Of a stretch of 64,000 nt of DNA, positions 55,068 through 63,800 are shown in pieces. The translations under genes and the position numbers were made by a program. Each line of letters begins with the position of its first letter. The stretch's first letter is position 1. The DNA comes from DATHXC01 sp035459965 (GTDB lineage Bacteria > Pseudomonadota > Gammaproteobacteria > Burkholderiales > Methylophilaceae), in assembly GCA_035459965.1 (NCBI GenBank), contig DATHXC010000008.1:62001-126000 (forward strand). The letters are read 5' to 3'. The notes under the pieces are model-generated. The model was not told where the DNA came from. It did no database searches and was given only the letters and a program-made list of their open reading frames with translations.

Positions 55068-55122
55068 AATGCGATTCTTTCTATGAATTCAGTTTTACTA
55101 TAATCAATATCAGCAACCGGTG

Positions 55123-56754
55123 TTAGCCAGCGAGTTTAGCTTTTCCTACACGATTGCGGCCGTTGCGCTTGGCTTCGAGCAATGCGCTGTCGGCAGCCTC
55201 TGTGAGGCTATCTGCAGTATCGTTGATATCGTAGCTGGCAACACCTGCGCTGAAGCTGCAATATAAAGAACCATTTGAGTGTGCATGCGGTAGCGCAGCA
55301 AAATCGCCGCGGATACGGTCAATAACCAGTTCAGCCTGTTCGGCACTGATGCCCGGCAATGCAATCAAGAACTCCTCGCCGCCGTAACGACCTATCAGGT
55401 CATTGGAACGCAAGTGACCTTTAAGGAGCCAGGCCAGGCTACGGATGACCTGGTCACCCACCGGGTGACCATAGGTGTCATTGACTGACTTGAAGTGGTC
55501 AATATCTATCATGGCGACGGTAAGTGTCTGATGGGTAGCAATCTGATCTACCATGATCTTCAGCTGTGACTTGACCGCCGTGTGGTTAAGCAGGCCGGTG
55601 AGGCCATCCATGCGGCTTGAACGTTGCGCTTCACGATAACGCTCGATCTTGGTCTTGACCACTGCGGCCAGCAGTACCGGATTGAATGGCTTGATGAGGA
55701 ACTGATCACCTCCCAGCCGTAATGCTTCAACCTGCATGCCCACTTCGGACTCACCGGATACGTAGACGATAGGTAAAGAACTATAAGCCTCCATCTGTCG
55801 TAGCACACGGGTAGCCTCGACGCCATTGAAGCGGGGCATATACATATCCATTAGGATTAGATCGGGACGATAACTCTCAAGCACATTGAGCAGCTCCCCC
55901 GGGTCGCTGATGGCATGGGTATCGATGCCATGCTCAGTGAGGGTACGCTGAATCACCGTAGTGGCAACGCGTGAATCCTCCACTATGAGCACACGACTTT
56001 TTTCCTGCTCATTGCTTTGTACCAGGTCGAGGATGCAGTTCAATACTCTGGCCGGCTGCTCTTCAACTGGAATAGTGACATCAATACCGGTGCGCATCAG
56101 CGCGACGATAGGCTCAATCGATGACTGATCACCCAGATAGATAAGCTGGCTGGGTGGGCAGGTGTCACGGATATTGGCGATGCATGCCAGCTCTTCAGGC
56201 TTAGTATCATTGCTGGAAGGTATAAACAGCACAGCCAATGGCATATCTGTGGCGATTTGACCAATTTCCCAACCATGTTGCGATGTTTTAAAACCAAAAA
56301 ACTCAAGCTGACGACTTAGCGCTTCTGCCATTTCGCGCTTTTCCAGCGCTGATACTACCCATACTGACCGTGGCTTAATCCATTGATTGTCTGCTACCGC
56401 CGCGGCTTTCTTGGTGCGCTTATCCGGTGCTGACGGACGCAATGTCGCCACTGAACCAGTCAGCGCATCGATTTGACGTTGCAGTATCTCTATGTCTTGC
56501 TGTGCAATCGGATGTACGTCATCAAGCTTGTCGAGCGCAGCATTCTCCAGACCTTCACATAAGCGCATGAGACCAGGAAGTCGCAATATATTGAAGTGCT
56601 CAGTCAGGCTATTAACGGCAATCGTGAATTCAACGAACTGTTCTATTTGTCCTGCGTTGTGTGCTGGCTTGGCATAGGAGTCCCAGCGCTGAAGCAACAG
56701 GCTTAAGCGATCTTCAATCGTGCTTTGCAATGGCTGAAGATGATGCTGGATCAT
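55123..56754 (-). CDS. Diguanylate cyclase with pseudo-receiver and receiver domains
   Basis: 543 residues. An N-terminal helical region (1-110) precedes a degenerate receiver (about 130-245) that lacks acidic pocket residues and a phosphoacceptor. An intact receiver follows (about 254-372; Glu259-Asp260, Asp303, Lys355). The GGDEF domain (about 380-540) has the active site YGGEEF, with GGEEF at 458-462, and an RxxD inhibitory site (Arg449, Asp452) five residues before it, so it should make cyclic di-GMP with product inhibition. No kinase is adjacent. Three 18-bp repeats lie just upstream of its start. Confidence 0.93.
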   Translation of the reverse strand: MIQHHLQPLQSTIEDRLSLLLQRWDSYAKPAHNAGQIEQFVEFTIAVNSLTEHFNILRLPGLMRLCEGLENAALDKLDDVHPIAQQDIEILQRQIDALTGSVATLRPSAPDKRTKKAAAVADNQWIKPRSVWVVSALEKREMAEALSRQLEFFGFKTSQHGWEIGQIATDMPLAVLFIPSSNDTKPEELACIANIRDTCPPSQLIYLGDQSSIEPIVALMRTGIDVTIPVEEQPARVLNCILDLVQSNEQEKSRVLIVEDSRVATTVIQRTLTEHGIDTHAISDPGELLNVLESYRPDLILMDMYMPRFNGVEATRVLRQMEAYSSLPIVYVSGESEVGMQVEALRLGGDQFLIKPFNPVLLAAVVKTKIERYREAQRSSRMDGLTGLLNHTAVKSQLKIMVDQIATHQTLTVAMIDIDHFKSVNDTYGHPVGDQVIRSLAWLLKGHLRSNDLIGRYGGEEFLIALPGISAEQAELVIDRIRGDFAALPHAHSNGSLYCSFSAGVASYDINDTADSLTEAADSALLEAKRNGRNRVGKAKLAG

Positions 56755-56775
56755 AGGCTTAACAAAATGCTAGTG

Positions 56776-56829
56776 GACCGAATTATCCTGAGTGACGGAA
56801 CTATCCTAGTTGATGGAATTATCATGGTT
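56776..56829. repeat. Three tandem 18-bp repeats before the diguanylate cyclase gene
   Basis: Units GACCGAATTATCCTGAGT, GACGGAACTATCCTAGTT and GATGGAATTATCATGGTT, contiguous, starting 22 bases upstream of the start codon on the minus strand. They share GAnnGAA(T/C)TATC. In-frame stops show they are not coding. Candidate regulatory array. Confidence 0.7.
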
Positions 56830-56845
56830 GAGTGGATAGGTGGCA

Positions 56846-56873
56846 ATACCGTTCGTCTATCGACAAACGGTAT
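56846..56873. other. Hairpin in the diguanylate cyclase upstream region
   Basis: ATACCGTTCGTC (56846-56857) and GACAAACGGTAT (56862-56873) pair in 11 of 12 positions around a TATC loop. It lies 92 bases upstream of the diguanylate cyclase and 125 bases after the oxidoreductase. No T tract, so it is an operator or RNA structure rather than a clear terminator. Confidence 0.5.
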
Positions 56874-56997
56874 GCTGACGGGATTTTCCAAATGAATTTA
56901 ATTACAGATTTAAGAGTGAGGCACCAGACAGGTGTTAAAAGTTCAAGATTGAAAATTCAAGTAATCATAACAAATAAGCCTAATGGCAGATACCAGT

Positions 56998-59490
56998 CTA
57001 CTCATCAAAACCTATGCTGATAGGTTTGAATATCTTTTCTGGCGAAGTACGTATTGCTGCTCCCGTTGGGCAAGCTCGCACGCAGGCAGGACCTCCGCTC
57101 TGGCCAGAACATAAGTCGCATTTAACGGCTTTCTTGGCTGCATTCGGGTCGTAATCCGGTTGTCTGTCTCCTGGTGCTTCACCTAGGCCGAATAGCAGCC
57201 ATAGCATATTGGCGCCCATCTTGGGCGGCTTTTGCACCGCCATCTGGATCACGCCATAAGGACAATTACGCTCGCAATTGCCACAACCGATACACGCATC
57301 ACTGATGAACACTTCGCCTTCCTTGGAGCGGGTAATGGCGTCTGGCGGGCAATCCTTCATACAACTTGGATTTTCGCAGTGGCGGCAAGCGACTGGCAGG
57401 TGGAAGTTGGCAAAAGAAGGCCCGGCTTCGCGCTTGAGGCGTGATGTGCCCTTATGCGTCTCGGCACATGCAGTTTCGCAGTTGTTGCACTGGATACACA
57501 TGGACTCGTTGATGATCAATACATCCGACGCTTCGCCCAACCCCTGCTTGAGCATGAAGCGAATCATGTCGCTGTCCTGGCCCGTTTTTTCGGTTGCCAT
57601 GACGTTGGCACGCGTACGTTCTGCCATCACGCTCTCAATGGCTTGACGCCAAGCCGGATTGAGCGCTAACTGCTGCTTGAATGCATCAGCCTTTAGTACC
57701 AGTACTTCCGTATAGACCGCTGCCTTTACTGTAGCAGTGCGCTTGGAGTTGTTAACCAGCGCCATTTCACCCACGTAATTGCCGGCAGAAACGTAAGACA
57801 GGATTTTTTCCTGGTTGTCGATTACTTTGGATACGGTCAGCGATCCGTTGCGCACCAAGTACAGGCCGTCAGCATCATCACCTTCACTGAACAGCACCTG
57901 GTTGGCTTGGTATTTACGTTTTTCTACACCGCTGTTGACCAGTGCATCCACTGCTTCACGGCTCAACATTGGGCCAATGTAGTTGTAAATCGCATTGCGC
58001 AGGAATGACTCATCAATCTGGCGACGTACATCATCCACTGCGGCAATCAGGCGCAGCATGGTATTTCTTGGCGTTTCCAGCAATACGCAGTGGTCACCCG
58101 CAAAAACGGTAGCAGTACGGCGTCGGCCTGAAATCAGCCCCATTTCACCGAAGAAAGAGCCGGTAGGTAGCTTGATGCGTTTCTTATTGCCATCCTTGTC
58201 TTCAATCTCGACTTCTACATCACCTTCTACGATGGAGAAGAAGGTGTTGGTGTAGTCGAGTTTCTTGAAGACAGTAGCGCCTTTGCGCGGGGTAAGGATG
58301 GTCGAATCCAGCATGAACTCGCGCAACTGCAACTTGGACATGGCCTGAAACAGCGGCACCCCTTTGAGGATGAACTCCAGCGCTTCCGATACCGTAGACA
58401 ATGGACGCCATGGGCGGATTTTCTTTTTCAGCAGCGGTTCGTCGACAGGTTCGATTTCACGACCCAAGATGGTTTCCACCACCTCGTAGCCCTGGTTCAT
58501 GGCCTGCTTGATCAGTGGGTAACCACCCAGTGCGCCGACGATGAACAGGCCTGGCACATTGGATTCATAACGCTCGGACAGCACAGGCACCGAGGCGGGG
58601 TTGTCGTTGGGGAATTTGATGCCGAAGCTTTCGACCTGCTTGCGCGGAGCAGTGGCGCCCAGGCGTGCGATTACACGATGGCAGGGCACGGAAGCCTCGC
58701 CGTCTTTATCGTTGAAAACGAAAATATAGGGAGGAATGTCTTTGTTGACGCTACGGTCGGCCTCATCAATACGTACCGTATTGGCACTGTAGCGCACGTT
58801 GATACTGCCAGATTTTTCCGCCTTGGTAATCAGGTTCCGGTTGCCCTCTTTACACTGGGCAAATTCGGTTTGGCGATTGAGGATGTAAACGGTGTTCTGG
58901 CTCATCAACGCCACTGCATTTTCAATACCGGCGTCACCTGCACCGATGACGATGATGGTTTCACCCTTGAATTCATCAGGATCAGATAGCGTGTACTGCA
59001 CACTCTGCGCATGTTCGCCGGCCACGCCAAGCTTACGCAGATTGCCTTGCAGGCCAATCCCCAGAATCACCGTGCGTGAGGTGTATTCACTGCCGTCTTC
59101 ACATTTAATGGTAAAGATGCGGCTGGTTTCGTCGCGCTGTAAAAAGTTGACTCGCTTACCGTACTCAATATTGACGCCAAGCCCCGTAATACCGTCATCC
59201 CAGTTCTGCAACACGGTTTCGCGTAGGCCTTCGGCAAATTTGAGGTCCGAACGCAATGGGATAATGCCGGGCTCAGCCATCACGTGTTTACGTTTCTGGT
59301 ATTTGTAGATGGTATCGGCAGTGTGTGTTTCCGCTTCCAGCAGCAGATGGTTGGCACCTAGCGCCTTGGCATGGGCTGCCGCTGACAGGCCGGCCGGGCC
59401 AGAGCCTACAACAATGATGTCGTATTGCGCTTCGGCATCCGCAAACATCATGTCCGCGTGTGTGCTTTTAGAAATATTCGGCTGGCTCAT
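56998..59490 (-). CDS. FAD/NAD(P) oxidoreductase fused to two cNMP-binding domains and a four-cluster ferredoxin
   Basis: 830 residues, no signal peptide, so cytoplasmic. Order: thioredoxin-reductase-like module (about 22-345; FAD motif GSGPAG at 29-34, NAD(P) motif GAGDAG at 183-188), cyclic-nucleotide-binding domain 1 (about 375-490; FFGEMGLISGRRRTATV), domain 2 (about 505-625; YVGEMALVNNSKRTATV), and a C-terminal ferredoxin with 16 cysteines in four cluster sets (665/668/671/675, 702/705/710/714, 733/736/739/743, 791/794/803/807). The redox-active CxxC of thioredoxin reductase is absent. It starts 3 bases after the five-haem cytochrome gene with GAGG upstream. It is probably the electron entry or exit point for the operon; the partner is unknown. 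Confidence 0.88.
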   Translation of the reverse strand: MSQPNISKSTHADMMFADAEAQYDIIVVGSGPAGLSAAAHAKALGANHLLLEAETHTADTIYKYQKRKHVMAEPGIIPLRSDLKFAEGLRETVLQNWDDGITGLGVNIEYGKRVNFLQRDETSRIFTIKCEDGSEYTSRTVILGIGLQGNLRKLGVAGEHAQSVQYTLSDPDEFKGETIIVIGAGDAGIENAVALMSQNTVYILNRQTEFAQCKEGNRNLITKAEKSGSINVRYSANTVRIDEADRSVNKDIPPYIFVFNDKDGEASVPCHRVIARLGATAPRKQVESFGIKFPNDNPASVPVLSERYESNVPGLFIVGALGGYPLIKQAMNQGYEVVETILGREIEPVDEPLLKKKIRPWRPLSTVSEALEFILKGVPLFQAMSKLQLREFMLDSTILTPRKGATVFKKLDYTNTFFSIVEGDVEVEIEDKDGNKKRIKLPTGSFFGEMGLISGRRRTATVFAGDHCVLLETPRNTMLRLIAAVDDVRRQIDESFLRNAIYNYIGPMLSREAVDALVNSGVEKRKYQANQVLFSEGDDADGLYLVRNGSLTVSKVIDNQEKILSYVSAGNYVGEMALVNNSKRTATVKAAVYTEVLVLKADAFKQQLALNPAWRQAIESVMAERTRANVMATEKTGQDSDMIRFMLKQGLGEASDVLIINESMCIQCNNCETACAETHKGTSRLKREAGPSFANFHLPVACRHCENPSCMKDCPPDAITRSKEGEVFISDACIGCGNCERNCPYGVIQMAVQKPPKMGANMLWLLFGLGEAPGDRQPDYDPNAAKKAVKCDLCSGQSGGPACVRACPTGAAIRTSPEKIFKPISIGFDE

Positions 59491-59493
59491 GGC

Positions 59494-60858
59494 TTACCTC
59501 GATTGCGATACGGTGTATTTCAAATCAGCCAACTGTCTGGCCAGTATTTTCGGTTGATATTGCTCGTCATTGCTTAAGGTTTTACGCATATTCGCCAGTT
59601 GGCGATTCACATCGGCTGCCGATTTCAGGCCGCCCATTTTGGCCAGGGATAGCGACAGGTTGGAAATTGCCATGTATGCCTGCTCTGCACCAGCATAATC
59701 CGAGAACTGGCCATCAATGGCTTCATCTATCAGCGCCAGATACACCTGCTTGAGTTGTGGCAGCCCAAACTCCTGATTCTTGATTATGGTGACATAGGCA
59801 TCGAGTGATGAAGATACTTTTTGCGCTGATTCTATCGGACTCAGGCCACTAGGATCGCCATCGCCGGAAACTGCCTGGTGCATCTGCATGATACGCTTAT
59901 TGAATTCAACTGCCCTGTTGGAATCGACTACCCTCACGATAGCACGCAACATCAGTAAATTACTGTCATTGAGGCGTATGCGACCTGGTCCTACCCCAAG
60001 ACGCGGCGTCCATTTCTGCTGGCTCATCGGGTGGTGACAGGCATGGCAGTCAAACAGTACCAGTTCTGGAAATATGCCGTCACGCCCGAGCTTGGGATCA
60101 GTAAATGCATTCAACAGTTGCTGTGAAGCAATGACCTGGCCGATGGCCCATACCTTGACCGGGTTGTAATCCCCTTTGCGCTTGTGCCAGTCATCATCAA
60201 TGCGGAAGTGGGCTGGCTGGATAGCGGTGAATGTTTCCAGTTCGAACGAAATTCTTGGATGGCCAGCACCCATGATGCGGTGAGTGATGAAGCGGTTCTG
60301 GTCACCGAAGTGGCACGACAGGCAAAGCTTGGCCTGTGCGACTGGAGAATCTGTGGGGTAAAGCCCATTCTCAATATTATTGGCATGGCTGGCACTTGCC
60401 AGGGTATGCGATTTGATCCAGCGTCCGGCGGGCCCGTGGCAGCCTTCGCAACCAATGCCCTCGCTCATGATAAAGCGTTCACCGCGCTGCTCTGATGGCG
60501 GGTTATGCGCATGGCAATCCAGGCAAACCTTGGATTCATGGGCTGGTTTTTTAAGACCCAGATTTTTGGCGATGAGTTTGGATTGCTTGTTGAGCAGCAC
60601 GTTATAAGCTTTGGTATGCTGATCCAGGCGCTCCCAAGTCGTGTATTCGTTCTGTAGCACATTGGAGTCATCCCAATGTGTGATTGAGCCGTGGCAGAAA
60701 CTGTTAGCACAATTCACCGAACCTACGGTCTGGTCATGTGACAGGTTAGGCATCACAGCAAAAGCGCTATTAGCTAGACTTAAACCCACGCATAACAGAA
60801 CCATCTTGCAGATGTTCATCCCCAATATTCTTGCACCACCTAATTGAATTCTGCGCAT
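59494..60858 (-). CDS. Exported five-haem cytochrome c (cytochrome c554-like)
   Basis: 454 residues. A signal peptide is likely from MNICKMVLLCVGLSLANSAFA, ending near residue 34; the true start may be this internal ATG (residue 14). Haem sites: an unusual CX4CH (CANSFCH, 50-56), then CLDCH 112-116, CEGCH 137-141, CLSCH 179-183 and CHACH 271-275. GHPRISFELETF after haem four and spaced histidines resemble the c554 family. The C-terminal 160 residues are helical and haem-free. Its ATG overlaps the TAA of the upstream gene by one base (TAATG). Confidence 0.88.
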   Translation of the reverse strand: MRRIQLGGARILGMNICKMVLLCVGLSLANSAFAVMPNLSHDQTVGSVNCANSFCHGSITHWDDSNVLQNEYTTWERLDQHTKAYNVLLNKQSKLIAKNLGLKKPAHESKVCLDCHAHNPPSEQRGERFIMSEGIGCEGCHGPAGRWIKSHTLASASHANNIENGLYPTDSPVAQAKLCLSCHFGDQNRFITHRIMGAGHPRISFELETFTAIQPAHFRIDDDWHKRKGDYNPVKVWAIGQVIASQQLLNAFTDPKLGRDGIFPELVLFDCHACHHPMSQQKWTPRLGVGPGRIRLNDSNLLMLRAIVRVVDSNRAVEFNKRIMQMHQAVSGDGDPSGLSPIESAQKVSSSLDAYVTIIKNQEFGLPQLKQVYLALIDEAIDGQFSDYAGAEQAYMAISNLSLSLAKMGGLKSAADVNRQLANMRKTLSNDEQYQPKILARQLADLKYTVSQSR

Positions 60859-63800
60859 TATCGAATCTGCTCCTGCGAAGCTGCGGGCTTGGCTGATTTT
60901 TTAGGAATCATATCGCTGTTATTCACCTTGTCGCTGACTGTCCATATATTGCCATCCGGGCGTAGATAGAGTCTCTCCATCTCACCACGAGTGAATGGTC
61001 TGGCACCAATACGCCCGAAGACTGCGATCTGGTGACCCGTTTCATCCACGGCACGGTCCCTGTCCAGACCCTTGGATACTGCCAGTGCGGTAGATTGTGT
61101 CTTGCGCCATGCAATCAAGTTAGGCTTCGGTTCAGGTGAAAAACCATAGAAGCGAGGCTGCGTATCCGGTGCGGTCAATTGTACGACTTTTAGGCCGTTT
61201 TTGCCGTCTGCCACATAAGCAAATAATGAGGCATTGGTGGAGCCAACTACCACATCTCTCGCATCATTAAGCTTGCCGTCAGCGGTGAACATTTGATAAA
61301 CCACGGGGCTTTCCGGTTTTTCGATATCGATAATCGCCAGGCCTTGCTCACCTGCCGCTACATAAGCGTAGGTGCGCGCGAGATAGAGTTTTTGTGCATT
61401 TTTCAGCGGAATCTGCGCAGGTAATAAAACAGGCTCTTGTGGTTTGGTGACATCTAGCACGCGCAAGCCGGTGCTGTCAGTGACAAACAGGTAACGGAAC
61501 TGCAGGGCTGAACCCCTGACATCATCCAGCGCAATGGTCTTGATATGCCTTGGCTTGAGCGGGTTGTCCAGATCCAGCACTACCAGGCCTTTTGCGGTGG
61601 AAACATAGGCATAATGCCCGCCCAGCGTGATATGGCGGGCATTGTTAAGAATGCCATCCGGGTTCCAGGTCACCGCACGTTTGAGGAAATTGTTGCGAGG
61701 CTCACCATCTGCGAGCGTATCTACATCGACTACGATCAGGCCTTCAACTGCATCGGTGATGAAGGCGTAGTGATAGATGGCGTGGAATGCCTGCTCCTGG
61801 TTAGTCTTGCGCATCAGTTCAAAGCGAGCTTTGTCTGTGCTCTCATCCGGGTTTCTTGATGGTGCAATCGACTGGTTAGTAGGGATAGCCATGCAGGTGG
61901 CATTTTTGCTGGCAACATGTGTGTCATGACCCATGGAAGAGAACGGTGCCGTGATAATGCGCTGGGCAATGCCTTTGTTAGCGATGCTGGCAACGTCATA
62001 GACCCGAAATCCGCCTTTGCCTTCAGCTGCATAAAGGTATTCACCACGTAATTGCAGGCAGTTCACCCGGTCTGCGGCGCTGTGGTCCTGCGCAAGTTGC
62101 AGCTCATGCTTGTGGTCCTGATGCTCCTTGAAATAATCAGGGTAGGCATAGCGTTGCAGATAGCTGCCGATCACTGCCTGCGGCTCATCCCACTCGGTGA
62201 CGGTGACAGCTTCCACATGGCGCTCTTCACCCAGCCATGCGTTGAAGCCAACGAAGTTGACGAAATTGGTACCCTGCAACAACAGCTGCGCCATGATGGC
62301 ATTGTTGTCGTTATCTTTGGAGATATGGCAATCGCTGCAGGTCTTGGTTTCTTCCTTGCGCTCGGTGTGCGGGTAATGCGGCGCAAACGCTTGCGACGAG
62401 AAACCACTGGATGCAATCGGCGGTTGCTGGATATAGATACGTTCTCGGTTGGAGTTGGTCGATGACAGTATCAGCGCCGAACTGGAGCGTACCGGTGTGA
62501 TTTTGGAGCCCTTGACCGGACCGCTCAGGCCGAGCTGGAACATATCATCGCGGGCCACTTGTGGATTATAGGTCGCGTAGTTCCTGGTTTCGCCGCCTTC
62601 ATAGTGGTGGCGCTCGGTTTTCCAGTTGGCCTGTATCGGCAGATGGCAGCCCGCGCAGCTGGTGGTCCATGACAGGTGGCAGGTGTAGCAGGTCATTTTG
62701 CTGTTGTCATGTGCGAATTTTTTTACGCCCAGCCCCCACTGGCCTTGCTGGCCTTCTTCTCCAGCCGCCATCAGCTTGGCACGAGCAGCCTTGGCGTTGT
62801 ATTGCGGATGGTTGGGGTTCATTGTGTCTTTTACCAAAGACATCGTCCATTCCTTTTTGGGGTCTATGGCCGAGCGCTGTATCAGCTTGCCGTCTATCCA
62901 TTCAAAACGGCGGCGGCCATCCTGCGTGGTCAGTGTGGTCAGGTCCAAGCCGCCTGGACGTGCTGCAGGGCCTGAAGTGTGCAGGGTAGGGTAAGTAGTC
63001 GCGGTCCCATGGCAATCGGAGCAGTCGATCTCGATCGCGGCGGCTACTTCGCCATAGATATGGCCATTGCCGTGCATGTCCTGTGCAAAGTGGCAGTCCA
63101 CGCACTGCATGCCGATATCCATGTGGATCGAGCTTAAATGCACGGCTTTGCTGAATTTCTTGGGGTCATTGTCGTCGACGATATTGCCCTTGGCATCAAG
63201 CAGGGCGCCCTTGCGGTTACGCTTGAAAATAGCGCGGAAGTTCCAGCCATGGCCGTGGTAATCGGCAAACTGGGTGTCCTTAAGCGTTGAGTTCAGCGTT
63301 GATACATTTTTCAGGAATTCAGGATCGCTCCACTTGCCGCGTATGGCGGCTTCTTCCGGGTTGCGTTCATTGATGGCGCGAATCTCGGCATCAGTCGGGT
63401 ATTTCTGTTTCTCTGGCCACATGCTGGGTGCGTCAGATTCGTAATCCCACATGGTGTAACCGTAAAAGGAGTTAACAAAAATATTGGGCTGGTGCATGTG
63501 ACATACCATGCACTGTGAAGATGGAATCGCACGCGTGAATTCGTGTTTTAGCGGATGGCCAGACTCATTTTTAGGGATGGTCGGATCAGTAGTCTGTGAG
63601 GTGCCCTCATTACCAAACTTGGCGTAAGGACCTGCATGCAGCGGGTCACGATCATTGGCATAGATGCTATGGCAGCCGCTGCAACCGGATGAGCGGTAAT
63701 CGCCAGCTTGCTCATTGGTACCAAGGAACCACAGGTGCGGGTCATTCAAACGGGTCTTGGTGATATTAATCACCGGCACAGCAATGTTGCTGCCGGTGCC

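Noticed and set aside
56776..56829. Repeats as an N-terminal coding extension of the diguanylate cyclase, or as a CRISPR array
   Set aside because: A TAG lies in frame between them and the start codon; units are contiguous with no spacers.
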